DNA of 64,000 nucleotides from Neobacillus drentensis NBRC 102427 (GCF_001591445.1 NZ_BCUX01000023.1:1-64000), one strand, 5' to 3'; positions 17,986-27,091 are shown, counted from the stretch's first letter. Notes: generated by a model from the sequence alone, not told the origin. Numbers and translations: made by a program.

Positions 17986-18040
17986 TAATTCAATGTCAAA
18001 AGAGGCTAATAATTTAGTCTCTTTTTGACATTGAATTACT
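17984..18040 (+). terminator. Unusually long terminator hairpin
   Basis: A near-perfect stem of about 25 bp spans 17984-18007 and 18014-18040, beginning at the YmaF-gene stop. It reads the same way in both directions. The T-run lies inside the stem, so it may also act as an mRNA-stabilising hairpin. Confidence 0.7.
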
Positions 18041-18096
18041 CAATCTTCACTCCTGAATCAAAAACATAAGGCTGTTTAGAACCTTTAAACTTGTTA

Positions 18097-18148
18097 TTGA
18101 CATAAATAAAAAATCATTATAAGATACAATTCGTAACAATTACGATTT
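18097..18148 (+). promoter_or_regulatory. znuA promoter with overlapping Zur box
   Basis: -35 TTGACA (18097-18102), 17 bp, then -10 TAAGAT (18120-18125). The palindrome TCGTAA-CAA-TTACGA (18131-18145) starts just past the -10. The 21-bp window 18128-18148 agrees with the B. subtilis Zur consensus at 18 of 20 fixed positions. Zinc-replete repression of znuA is predicted. Confidence 0.85.
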
Positions 18149-18193
18149 GTTTAATCTAATAAACTAATATTATATGGAATAATTATTTATTTT

Positions 18194-18214
18194 AAATCGT
18201 AATTATTCCTAATT
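18194..18214 (+). promoter_or_regulatory. Second, partial Zur site in the znuA leader
   Basis: AAATCGTAATTATT (18194-18207) matches the left two thirds of the Zur consensus exactly. The right arm is degenerate. It could strengthen repression as a secondary site. Confidence 0.5.
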
Positions 18215-18242
18215 AGGAATTTTATGGAGAGGAAAATAGAAG

Positions 18243-19175
18243 ATGAAAAGACTATTATGTCCGATAATTGTTTTTCTTATAGTAGTAAGTGGTTGTTCTA
18301 ATGCAGCACAGACCAAGAGTGAAAGAGTTAGTGAAGGCACAAAAAAATTACAAATTGTTACCACGTTTTATCCAATGTATTATTTTACCCAAAAAGTAGC
18401 TGGCAATTCAGCTAATGTAGAGTTACTTATACCGAACGGTGCTGAACCACATGATTGGGAGCCAACTGCAAAGGATATGGCGAAAATCCAAGATGCAGAC
18501 ATGTTTATATACAATAGCCGATACTTTGAAAGCTGGACTGAAAAAGTATTAAAAAGTATTAATGATTCAGATTTAACTGTTATAGAAGCTTCAAAGGGGC
18601 TTGAATTGATGAACGCTTTAGAATCTGAGGAGGAAAATCATTCTGATCATGCGTCTTCAAAAGACCCACATGTGTGGCTTTCTCCCGTGTTAGCCCAGCA
18701 GGAGGTCGACACAATTACTAATGCTATCGAAAAGCTGGATCCAAACCATAAAAATGAGTATGAAAAAAACGCAGAGGATTTTAAATCCCAACTTGCTGAC
18801 TTAGATCACCTATACAAAGAGACAATTAATAAGGCTGAGAAAAAAGAATTTGTGACACAACATGCCGCATTTGGATATTTAGCAAAACAGTATGGGTTAA
18901 CACAAATACCGATAGCTGGATTATCCCCAGATGTGGAACCAACCCTAGGTAAATTGAAAGAACTAACGGAATTAACGAAGAAGAAACATGTAAAGGTTAT
19001 TTATTTTGAGGGACTTACTTCATCTAAAGTGGCTCAAACGTTAGCAAATGAAATAGGTGCTAAAACTGAAGTTTTAAATCCATTAGAAGGATTAACTAAA
19101 GAAGAACAAGAAAAAGGATTAGATTATATTGATGTTATGAAAAAAAATCTCGAGGCATTAAAATTATCTTTTTAG
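18243..19175 (+). CDS. znuA: Zinc ABC transporter substrate-binding lipoprotein
   Basis: The 310-aa protein has a lipoprotein signal with lipobox VSGC (Cys about 18), then a cluster A-I solute-binding fold. Zinc-ligand contexts are visible: PHDWEPT (about 74-80), KDPHVWLSP (about 138-146) and TQHAAFGYL (about 203-211). A short acidic/His loop (NHSDHASS) precedes the second ligand, as in ZnuA/AdcA. It captures zinc outside the membrane for a ZnuBC permease. The permease genes are not adjacent, so it is an orphan binding protein under a Zur box. Confidence 0.92.
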   Translation: MKRLLCPIIVFLIVVSGCSNAAQTKSERVSEGTKKLQIVTTFYPMYYFTQKVAGNSANVELLIPNGAEPHDWEPTAKDMAKIQDADMFIYNSRYFESWTEKVLKSINDSDLTVIEASKGLELMNALESEEENHSDHASSKDPHVWLSPVLAQQEVDTITNAIEKLDPNHKNEYEKNAEDFKSQLADLDHLYKETINKAEKKEFVTQHAAFGYLAKQYGLTQIPIAGLSPDVEPTLGKLKELTELTKKKHVKVIYFEGLTSSKVAQTLANEIGAKTEVLNPLEGLTKEEQEKGLDYIDVMKKNLEALKLSF

Positions 19176-19197
19176 AGTAAGTTGTTTTATTGTAAGA

Positions 19198-19230
19198 AAG
19201 AGCTGCCGAAATCTCGGCGGCTCTTTTTAA
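19198..19230. terminator. Bidirectional terminator between znuA and ycgQ
   Basis: AAGAGCTGCCGA/TCGGCGGCTCTT (19198-19209 with 19214-19225, one wobble) with an A-rich left flank and T-rich right flank. It serves both convergent genes. Confidence 0.88.
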
Positions 19231-20075
19231 TATCCTCTAAAGACATATTCTTCTTTTGGAGCAGAGGTAGTAGTCCAATCTTCTACCTTTAAGTAAGGAA
19301 TGCTTGTTTTAAAGGGCTGATAATAGATGGTTGATATTTTTCCTTTTACCGTTACCCATTCATCGTTTTTAAATTTCTTGCCGGCAGGCATTTCGACTAG
19401 CATTCCAAACACACCTGAATCTGCAATACAATGTATCACACCAAATCGGAACACAAAGATCTGGTTTTTATTTATTGTTTCTGAATCATTGAAAACAAAA
19501 CCTTTAAACTCAATTTCCTTTCCAAGAAAATCACCCGGGAAGTTATAAATTGTTTCCATCCCTTTTAAATAATTTTTATCATTCAATATAATCGTTTCTT
19601 TGTTTACATACTTTTTCTTTTCTTTCTTCATTAATACATCGTAATCCTCTTTTCCATAATACACACTCGTATCAGGGCGCAAAAATTGTTGTTGCATAAA
19701 GGAGTCTCCTTTTCCTTCATCGTAAATGGGAAAATGGAAACCTTTTGCTTTTACAATATTTGAATCAAGGGTGGCAATTGGAAAAAATAATCCTGAAATG
19801 ATTGGAAAAGCGAAAATCGGATAAATTAAAACCTTTTTATACCATTTATCCTCTTTCGCATGATTATGTCCACAATGATCATGGTCACAACTAGCTTCCT
19901 TGGATTCACCTTTGCTTAGCATAAAGATTTGAACAATCGTTAATACAAGCAAGGCATAACCAGCTGTGGCAGAAAGATAAGAATATTTCATGTTAATATA
20001 TTTATTAATATCACCTGTAAGATGCATCTGAAAGATTAAATAAGTAAAACCAATTAATATTAAACTTCTTATCAT
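19227..20075 (-). CDS. ycgQ: YcgQ-like protein (TIGR03943 family)
   Basis: The 282-aa protein has four hydrophobic segments in its first 110 residues (about 3-20, 33-54, 83-103), interrupted by a metal-binding-looking loop CDHDHCGHNH (about 63-72). The C-terminal half is an OB-like extracytoplasmic domain with ETIYNFPGDFLGKEIEFKGFV and VIHCIADSGVFGMLV. This domain order fits the YcgQ/TIGR03943 family, which is always found next to a YcgR-type permease. The function is not established. It lies 12 bases downstream of ycgR in the same operon. Confidence 0.85.
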   Translation of the reverse strand: MIRSLILIGFTYLIFQMHLTGDINKYINMKYSYLSATAGYALLVLTIVQIFMLSKGESKEASCDHDHCGHNHAKEDKWYKKVLIYPIFAFPIISGLFFPIATLDSNIVKAKGFHFPIYDEGKGDSFMQQQFLRPDTSVYYGKEDYDVLMKKEKKKYVNKETIILNDKNYLKGMETIYNFPGDFLGKEIEFKGFVFNDSETINKNQIFVFRFGVIHCIADSGVFGMLVEMPAGKKFKNDEWVTVKGKISTIYYQPFKTSIPYLKVEDWTTTSAPKEEYVFRGY

Positions 20076-20087
20076 AATTCCAACTCC

Positions 20088-20975
20088 TTAAAACAACAAA
20101 GAGTATACAAAGACAACAGCAAAAACGGAAGAAACAATCATGAAAACAAGCCGCTTTTTAAATGTTGCAAGCATCATCATTAAATTTTTAATATCCACCA
20201 TTGGTCCAAACACAAGAAACGCTAATAACGAACCCGTAGAAAATGTTGTTCTAAAAGACGAAGCAATAAAAGCATCAGCTTCGGAGCAAAGAGACAGAAT
20301 AAAGGAGAGAGTCATCATCACGATAGAGGATGATGCTTGTCCTTGACCAATCGAAACAAGAGTCGATGTCTTAATATATGTTTGAACGGCTGCTGCAATT
20401 AATGATCCAATAATTAAATATTTACCCATGGAGAAGAATTCTTCAACCGCATGCTCCAAGGTCTGCCAGATTTTTTTATAAAATGGAGTCGATTTTTCAT
20501 CAGAATGGTGAAAATGGAAATGTTCTTTAAACGGGCTCCCTTTAAATCGAAAAGCGATTAAACTTCCTACTATAATAGCTACAATAATGGCCCCAATAGC
20601 TCTGTATAACGGCATCTTCCAGTCACTGCCAAATGCAATATACGTTGCAAATAGAACAACAGGATTGATGATGGGTGCTGTCAACATAAACGCAATCCCC
20701 GCTGATATTGGCACGCCTTTTGAGACAAGCCTGCTAACAATAGGAACAATCCCACACTCACAGGAAGGAAATAAGATACCTAAGAAACTTGCAAAGATGA
20801 CGGCTAGTACTTTATTTTTAGGCATGATTTTGGCAATCATTTCTTCGGTAACAAATATTTGAATGATCCCTGATATTAAGACACCAAGAGTCACAAATGG
20901 CAGGGCTTCAATTAAAATCGAAATAAAAATGGTATTCATCTGTAAAAAAGATTGCGGTAAGGATATACCAAACAT
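20088..20975 (-). CDS. ycgR: YcgR-like permease (UPF0718/DUF318)
   Basis: The 295-aa permease has about eight membrane segments. It contains the conserved FPSCECGIVPIVSRL motif (about 67-81) and the later SLCSEADAFIASSF (about 229-242), both diagnostic of the family. A cytoplasmic His-rich stretch (HFHFHHSD) sits between the halves. I start at ATG 20975 because TGGAGG lies 6 bases upstream; an earlier ATG at 21002 has no ribosome binding site. The adjacent znuA and the His loops in both proteins make a metal-related role plausible, but this is inference. Confidence 0.85.
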   Translation of the reverse strand: MFGISLPQSFLQMNTIFISILIEALPFVTLGVLISGIIQIFVTEEMIAKIMPKNKVLAVIFASFLGILFPSCECGIVPIVSRLVSKGVPISAGIAFMLTAPIINPVVLFATYIAFGSDWKMPLYRAIGAIIVAIIVGSLIAFRFKGSPFKEHFHFHHSDEKSTPFYKKIWQTLEHAVEEFFSMGKYLIIGSLIAAAVQTYIKTSTLVSIGQGQASSSIVMMTLSFILSLCSEADAFIASSFRTTFSTGSLLAFLVFGPMVDIKNLMMMLATFKKRLVFMIVSSVFAVVFVYSLLF

Positions 20976-21030
20976 TATATTCCTCCATAATTCAAGACTC
21001 ATGGAAAATACTATACTCTCATCCTACTAA

Positions 21031-21043
21031 TTCGTCCAACGAA
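21031..21043. promoter_or_regulatory. Inverted repeat upstream of ycgRQ
   Basis: TTCGT-CCA-ACGAA is a perfect 5-3-5 inverted repeat 56 bp before the ycgR start. It does not match the Zur consensus found at znuA. It is a candidate operator for an unknown factor. Confidence 0.3.
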
Positions 21044-21213
21044 AAATCTGGAATAAGATAATTTAATATTAACCTTAAAAGATCGCAGAATATTTTGGAA
21101 TATTTGAGGTGCTTTTTGCTAATATTATTGAATAAAATCGACAGGTAATGTCCTGATGTTCGGACTAGTCAATCCATTAAACGAACAAATTGCACCTTGG
21201 GGGATATTTTGTA

Positions 21214-21684
21214 ATGGACAAAAGCAGCATTAAATTAACAGCTCCTGAAATTTCTAGTTTGTGGATCATTAGAGCTCGGTGAGATTTTTTTGTAATTGAA
21301 AGGAATTACATCGGATTATTGCTTATATTTGGAGCTATTCAAGTGATGTAGGACAAAGAAATCAAACAGTACTTAATCAAGGGTAGAAAATTGTCTGAAA
21401 AACAAATCAATATATTTAACACTCTTCTTAGAGAAGAGGATTTACTGGAAATCTCACCTGTAACAATGGAAGTCACTGATTCAACTATTTCTCCTTTTTC
21501 TGATAAACTAATTATGTTTCTGATCACGACGACGACAGCGACTAGTATTCCCCTAATAGCGCATGCCATGTCCGTTTCAATGAGAAAAGATCTGGCAATC
21601 CATTATGCACGAATAATAGCCGAAATCATCCATTATGAGGAGATTGGCGTCAATATCCTCATAAATCGAGGTTGGATGGAATAG
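21214..21684 (+). pseudogene. DUF3231 protein pseudogene
   Basis: One continuous frame from ATG 21214 (after GGGGGAT) encodes a DUF3231-like protein of 156 residues, interrupted by TGA 21280 and TAG 21349. The ends are recognisable: KLTAPEISSLW at the start, then DKEIKQYLIKGRKLSEKQI and TDSTISPFSDKLIMF and SMRKDLAIHYARIIAEI. No frameshift is needed to restore the frame, only the two stops. The middle (FFVIERNYIGLLLIF) is also degraded. Two different stop codons rule out selenocysteine recoding. It is also shorter than the common two-domain members. Confidence 0.75.
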
Positions 21685-21755
21685 CCTCCGCTGGACTTTG
21701 ATAGAAAAGCTTTTATGAGGGGTTAGAAAATGAGAAGCGGAGATATGTATATAAC

Positions 21756-21783
21756 ATTAAAGACCGCTAATTTCAGCGGTCCT
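21756..21783 (-). terminator. Terminator of the small secreted-protein gene
   Basis: On the minus strand GACCGCT-GAAATT-AGCGGTC is followed by TTTAATG. The stem is 21762-21768 with 21775-21781, directly after the stop. Confidence 0.75.
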
Positions 21784-22106
21784 TAGGGTTGTTGTTGGTT
21801 ATTCCAATATTGGAGAGTGTCTATTTTGCCGGTTGGCTCACTTTTTATTACATTTCCATCTTTGTCTTTATAAACCTCATATTCTTCATAAGTTTCAACG
21901 ATATAACCATCTACTTTTTCGGTATTTATTAGCTTTTCCTCCAAAACTGGTACATCAGGCTCCACATCAACAGGCTGCACCATTACTGGTTGATCGGTCG
22001 AATAGGCATAGTCTTTATTAATAAATGAGTAGGGTGAATCAAGATAGGCTGCAAAACCTAAAGTGACCAATAGGCAACATATACTAACAAAGGTTTTTAA
22101 TTTCAT
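21783..22106 (-). CDS. Small exported protein of unknown function
   Basis: The 107-aa product has an N-terminal hydrophobic segment (about 4-22) that is a signal peptide or anchor, then a hydrophilic Pro/Val/Glu-rich region and a C-terminal part reading YIVETYEEYEVYKDKDGNVIK. I start at ATG 22106 because AAAGGAG lies 9 bases upstream; a longer frame from 22154 lacks one. No family is recognised. It is transcribed in the same direction as the MFS gene, 72 bases downstream of it, and ends in a terminator. Confidence 0.65.
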   Translation of the reverse strand: MKLKTFVSICCLLVTLGFAAYLDSPYSFINKDYAYSTDQPVMVQPVDVEPDVPVLEEKLINTEKVDGYIVETYEEYEVYKDKDGNVIKSEPTGKIDTLQYWNNQQQP

Positions 22107-22178
22107 AAACTGGGCTCCTTTTTCACTTACATCCTCGTAACCCATTTTATGCATGTCCGATAAACATATGCCTAATGA

Positions 22179-23351
22179 TTAGTTTTGAATATTGGTAGTT
22201 TTTACTGTCTCCAGTGACGGCCGAAAAAGTAGAAATAAAATAAATGCTGCCATTGAAATAATCGCACCTGAAATATACGGAAGACCGATCGCCAGCGAAA
22301 ACAGCCACCCACCAAGTGGTGGACCGATAATTCGACCAAGTGAGTCAAAAGAAGATAATAGACCCGTTGAGCTTCCATAACCTGCGTTTGAGGTTTTCGT
22401 AATTAAAGAAGAGACACTTGGACGAATAACTCCATTTCCTAAACCGAAAATCGTTAAAAAAAGGGCTGCAGTTGCAAAGTTATTTACTAATAAAATCAGT
22501 CCAAATCCAAGTGCCGAAACAATGATACCCAACTGAATAACGATTTTCTCTCCGTATTTCTTGGTCATTCTACCGACCAGACCGCCCTGAACGAGCGCAC
22601 TTCCAAACCCCATGATCATAAAAATGTAGCCAAGTTGAGTGGCGTCCAATCCAGCTTTTTTTGCGGCAAAGTAGGCAAAGGTTGCTTCCAAACCAGAAAG
22701 CGATAAGGAGATTAATAATTGCACCAAATATAGTACGGTAACTGCACCACTAAACGCCTTTCCAAAAGAGAACTTCTCTTTGCTAACTATTTCTTTATTC
22801 TGTTTCGATTCTTTTAGCAATAGAAAAACTAGGATCAAGGTTATGAACGAGGAACCACTTGCAAGAAAAAAGGGCATATTCAAACTGAAACTTGAGAAAA
22901 TCCCACCTATCGCGGGCCCAAAAACAAAACCTAAGCCCGTTGCTGCACCAACTATTCCCATTCCTTTGCCACGATTTTCTTCCGTGGTGATGTCTGCAAC
23001 ATAAGCCATGGCGGTTGGCATATTAGCAGAGGAAAGAATGCCACCAATAATTCTTGCCGCAAATAGCATCCAAAGCTCTGTTGACATGGCTTGAATCAGA
23101 AAGGATAGACCTAGTCCAGCAATCCCAATCATCATCACTGGTTTACGCCCAATTCGGTCGGAAACATGACCCCACATCGGTGCGAAAATGAACTGCATGA
23201 GCGAATAAACGGCCATTAACAAACCTAATTCTGTGGGATTCGCCCCAATTTCTTCGGCATAAAAAGGTAAAACCGGAATGATAATTCCGAATCCTACCAT
23301 CACCAAAAACATAACTACAAATAAAATCGGTAAAGCGGACTTTGATTGCAA
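22179..23351 (-). CDS. MFS multidrug-type efflux transporter (Bmr/NorA/TetA-like)
   Basis: The 390-aa protein has 12 membrane segments. The drug:H+ antiporter motifs are clear: motif A GHVSDRIGRKP (about 61-71) and motif C GAATGLGFVFGPAIGG (about 135-150), which marks 12-segment exporters. The closest resemblance is to the Bmr/Blt/NorA and class-L Tet group. The substrate is unknown. The start is TTG 23351 with AGGAGTG upstream. No local regulator gene is adjacent. Confidence 0.85.
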   Translation of the reverse strand: MQSKSALPILFVVMFLVMVGFGIIIPVLPFYAEEIGANPTELGLLMAVYSLMQFIFAPMWGHVSDRIGRKPVMMIGIAGLGLSFLIQAMSTELWMLFAARIIGGILSSANMPTAMAYVADITTEENRGKGMGIVGAATGLGFVFGPAIGGIFSSFSLNMPFFLASGSSFITLILVFLLLKESKQNKEIVSKEKFSFGKAFSGAVTVLYLVQLLISLSLSGLEATFAYFAAKKAGLDATQLGYIFMIMGFGSALVQGGLVGRMTKKYGEKIVIQLGIIVSALGFGLILLVNNFATAALFLTIFGLGNGVIRPSVSSLITKTSNAGYGSSTGLLSSFDSLGRIIGPPLGGWLFSLAIGLPYISGAIISMAAFILFLLFRPSLETVKTTNIQN

Positions 23352-24029
23352 AGAATTTTCACTCCTAGGTGACTTTTAAAGTCGTGAATTATACTTACTT
23401 CCTACTAATAAGATAATGGAAACCGACGTCAGAAAACAAGCCTCTTCCATCAATTATTTCCTTTGGTGGAAATAGTATGCAATCTCTCTTTGACGGCGGC
23501 AGGTTGGTGAGAAAAGAGCAGCAACCCAAGGATACCAACAAGAAAACAAGTTACCATAGGTTGTATCAGTTACTTAGGAATATGATAGCGAGTAGCTAGC
23601 AAATGCTAGTTGTTGGATAATATGGAATTGAGAAGTACGGAAGCTAAAAAAAGTCCGCAATTAAGGGCTAATGCGGACAAAAATAATCTTGAAGCTTTAA
23701 TGAAAGACATTTCTTGGGCTTTCCAACCTAGGTTTGTCTTTCATGAACAATTTGAAGGACATTTCTTCTGATTCTAGAACGAGTTTTGTCTTTCATCACC
23801 TCTATGAAAGACATTTCGAAGGTATGACTTAAATTTTCTACATTTAGTAAGCTCATTTTTTGTATTCCTCGCTTCGTTCAAGACTTAATACATTAGTTCA
23901 TTAAACTAGATTTTTCAAGAGAAAAATACTGTAGTTTTATTGGATATAGGGTTTTCATGATTAACCATTATACACGCATGTATAATGAACCATCGATATG
24001 GGCAATTTATATAAAAAAAGGAAAAAGAT
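23352..24029. other. 678-bp gap with hairpin and interspersed repeats
   Basis: No credible gene was found. A hairpin GTCCGCA/TGCGGAC (23653-23659 with 23672-23678) is followed on the minus strand by seven T, so it looks like a minus-strand terminator without an obvious gene. To its right lies the AAAGACATTTC repeat cluster described separately. The rest holds nothing I recognise. Confidence 0.5.
23701..23818. repeat. Alternating direct and inverted AAAGACATTTC repeats
   Basis: TGAARGACATTTC occurs at 23701, 23753 and 23805. The partly complementary TTTGTCTTTCAT occurs at 23733 and 23785. Each direct copy can pair with the following inverted copy (for example TGAAAGACA 23701-23709 with TGTCTTTCA 23735-23743), giving hairpin units with a period of about 52 bp. 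Confidence 0.6.
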
Positions 24030-24515
24030 ATGATTGGATTACTTATTGCCATTATTACATTTAATTATTTCGCCTTTAAGAAAAACAAATTGTTAACGGG
24101 TAACCAAATTGTCCATATTTGGACATTCACGATTGCTTTCCAAAACATTTTTGATCTTTTTATTGAATTTAAATACCATGGATATTGGTATTTTGACAAA
24201 GAGATTGACTGGGCTGGATTGCTGCCACATATGTTCTTAGTTCCCGCCGCTAATATGATTTTTTTAAATTGGTTTCCACATAAATCAAAGGTCATTAAGC
24301 AAATTGGGTTTATGATTTTTTTTGTTGTTGCCATAATAACTTACGAAGCCCTCACTTTACTGCCACCACCGTGGGGATTCTTTCATTATGGCTGGTGGAA
24401 GCTTTGGCATGCAGTCATTCTTGATCCGATCTTGCTCCTTATCTTATTAGGCTTTTATAAGTGGATTTGCAATCTGGAAAAGGATGTCTGTAAATCTCCA
24501 CACAAACAGGAATAA
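24030..24515 (+). CDS. CBO0543-like integral membrane protein
   Basis: The 161-aa protein has about five membrane segments and a conserved-looking core WYFDKEIDWAGLLPHMFLVP (about 52-71), followed by NMIFLNWFP. This matches the Clostridium/Bacillus CBO0543-type family of small membrane proteins with no known function. AAAGGAAAAAGAT precedes the ATG. It is followed 76 bases later by a GerPF-like gene, with which it may be co-transcribed. Confidence 0.65.
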   Translation: MIGLLIAIITFNYFAFKKNKLLTGNQIVHIWTFTIAFQNIFDLFIEFKYHGYWYFDKEIDWAGLLPHMFLVPAANMIFLNWFPHKSKVIKQIGFMIFFVVAIITYEALTLLPPPWGFFHYGWWKLWHAVILDPILLLILLGFYKWICNLEKDVCKSPHKQE

Positions 24516-24591
24516 TTATTACTTAAAATGCTTAATCAAGCGAACAACCTTGTCCATATAATAATAAAAAAGTGTGGAAGGTGTGGATTGG

Positions 24592-24819
24592 TTGGAAAAC
24601 AATCAAAAGTGTATTTCTATTGGTACTATTTCCGGCGGGATTGTAAACTTCGGCGGGGCGGTTTGGATTGCTCCGATATCAGTAACAACGACAACTTCGG
24701 GGTCCGGGAATGATAATTCAGGTACAGAAGTAAGTTCAAGTTCAGGGAAAAATGCTTCGTTACAAAGACACATAACTGAAATCATCGAATTAATCCAGGC
24801 AATGAATAAGAAAAAATAA
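24592..24819 (+). CDS. GerPA/GerPF-family spore germination-like protein
   Basis: The 75-aa product reads ISIGTISGGIVNFGGAVWIAP (about 10-30), then TTTTSGSG. This is the GerPF/GerPA pattern of a short beta-rich start with SGGxVNFG, followed by a Ser/Thr/Gly-rich segment. GerP proteins help nutrients pass the spore coat. The C-terminal part (QRHITEIIELIQAMNKKK) is a helix not typical of GerPF, so it may be a divergent member. I place the start at TTG 24592, 8 bases after GGAAGGTG; GTG 24574 is also possible. The rest of a gerP operon is absent. Confidence 0.65.
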   Translation: MENNQKCISIGTISGGIVNFGGAVWIAPISVTTTTSGSGNDNSGTEVSSSSGKNASLQRHITEIIELIQAMNKKK

Positions 24820-24849
24820 AGACGATACTATCAAAAAGTATCGTCTTTT
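24818..24849. terminator. Bidirectional terminator
   Basis: AAAGACGATACT/AGTATCGTCTTT (24818-24829 with 24837-24848) is a perfect 12-bp stem between the GerPF-like gene and convergent pbuX. Confidence 0.9.
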
Positions 24850-24871
24850 AACCTTGCACTTTTCTAAAATG

Positions 24872-26175
24872 TTAAGCGGCGATTTGATTATTTACCGGCT
24901 TAATTTGTTTGGTTGACTTTGTAAGATTGAAGACGATGTTTAAAAATATGGCTGTAAGACTTCCGGTAACGATGCCGCTGCTGGTGAGGATTTTTACTCC
25001 TTCAGGCAGGTGAGCAAACATATCCGGTACAGCCGTTACGCCCATACCCATACCAACAGAACATGCAATGATTAGAAGATTTTCTTGTGATGCAAAATCG
25101 ACGTTACCTAGCATTTTAATGCCATAGGCAATGACCATTCCGAACATCGCTACCATGGCACCACCAAGGACAGGTGTTGGAATAACGGTAGTAAATGCGC
25201 CGATTTTTGGAATAAAACCTAGAAATATTAACATGCCGCCCATCGTATAAATAACGTTTTTACTTTTTACCCCTGAAAGTTGGACAAGACCGACATTTTG
25301 CGAGAAGGTTGTGTATGGAAAAGCATTAAACAAGGCACCAATGATACTTGCGAGACCTTCCGCACGATAACCTCTTGCTAAATCCTTTTCAGATAATTTT
25401 TTACCAGTGATATCACTTAGTGCAAAGTAAACTCCTGTCGATTCTACCAAGCTCACAATTGCTACTAGAGTCATCGTAAGAATAGGGGTCCATTCAAAAG
25501 TAGGTGTACCAAAATAAAATGGTTTCACCATGTGGAACCACGATGCATCCGCAACTGCTGAGAAATTTACTTTGCCCATCAGGGAAGCGGCCAGGGTACC
25601 TCCAATTAACCCTAGGAGGATGGAGATGGAGCGAATAAAACCTTTCGTAAAACGATAGAGCAAGATAATGAAAAGTAGGGTTCCGAAGGCTAAGCTAATA
25701 TTCGATAGACTTCCAAACTCAGGGCTGCCTTGACCACCCGCGATGTTATTCATTGCAACAGGAATGAGTGTAATCCCAATAATCGTCACAACTGAGCCAG
25801 TAACAACTGGAGGGAAGAACTTAATTAACTTTCCAAAGAATTGAGAAATAACTATGACGATCAGACCGGAAATAAGGATTGAACCATAAATGGCGGAAAG
25901 ACCGAACTGTCCACCAATGGCAATCATCGGTCCCACAGCCGTAAAGGTACAGCCAAGGACAATTGGTAAGCCAATACCGAAAAAGCGATTCTGCCAAACT
26001 TGTAAAATTGTTGCAATTCCGCACATTAGGATGTCGATGGAAACAAGGTAAGTTAATTGTTCGACTGAAAATTTAAGTGCTCCGCCTACGATTAGTGGGA
26101 CGATGACTGCTCCTGCATACATAGCTAATACATGTTGAATGCCTAATGAGGCAATTTTAAATGGGTGTTGTTTCA

Positions 26176-26176
<1 letters not shown>
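24872..26176 (-). CDS. pbuX: Xanthine permease
   Basis: The 434-aa protein has about 14 membrane segments of the NCS2 nucleobase:cation symporter family. Family residues are visible in GLPIVLGCTFTAVGPM (about 69-84), the QNVGLVQLSGVKSKNV signature (about 280-295) and a TFSQN motif. It imports xanthine for salvage by Xpt. Its ATG overlaps the xpt stop by one base (TAATG), so the two are coupled. It is controlled through the guanine riboswitch upstream of xpt. Confidence 0.95.
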
Positions 26177-26781
<605 letters not shown>

Positions 26782-26782
26782 T

Positions 26783-26854
26783 TATAAAAAAATAAAAGCC
26801 CAAAGATCGATTGCCTCACATCAAAAAATGAGTGAGGTAATGACCTTTGGGCTT
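26783..26854 (-). terminator. Riboswitch-controlled terminator of xpt-pbuX
   Basis: On the minus strand a long stem pairs AAGCCCAAAG with CTTTGGGCTT (26845-26854 with 26796-26805), extended by inner pairing around CCTCAC/GTGAGG, then TTTTATTTTTTT. Its left arm CATTACCTCACTCAT (26828-26842) can instead pair with the 3' side of the aptamer P1 stem, giving an antiterminator. Confidence 0.85.
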
Positions 26855-26914
26855 AATGACCAAAAAGAGAAGGAATTAGTACGCTTTAAATAGAACAGCG
26901 TCGTTCCCATTACC

Positions 26915-26985
26915 CACTCATAGTCAGATTGTTAACGGCAATCCGGTAGAAACTTGCGGGCCATATCCCCGCGATTATATGAGTG
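26915..26985 (-). ncRNA. Guanine (purine) riboswitch aptamer
   Basis: The minus strand shows the purine aptamer: P1 CACTCAT/ATGAGTG, the ATATAATCG junction, GATATGG, the AAGTTTCTACC segment and GACTATG. The C in GACTATG is the specificity base for guanine (adenine riboswitches have U). It lies directly upstream of the terminator and xpt, so guanine is predicted to switch transcription off. Confidence 0.95.
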
Positions 26986-27005
26986 AACCTTATGAATTTA
27001 TTCAC

Positions 27006-27034
27006 ATTATACGCACAGAAAAAGAGGAAATCAA
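27006..27034 (-). promoter_or_regulatory. Promoter of xpt-pbuX
   Basis: On the minus strand TTGATT (27029-27034), 17 bp, TATAAT (27006-27011), ending about 20 bases before the riboswitch. Confidence 0.85.
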
Positions 27035-27091
27035 TCACTTTTTTTGTAAAAAGCGAATAATTCCGTAATTATAAATAAAATTGTTCGTGTA

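Noticed and set aside
21280..21282. TGA in the DUF3231 frame as a third selenocysteine codon
   Set aside because: A TAG follows in the same frame, the position is not a redox motif, and surrounding residues are degraded. A pseudogene is simpler.
23701..23818. CRISPR array
   Set aside because: Repeats alternate in orientation, are only about 13 bp, and spacers are irregular; no cas genes are present.
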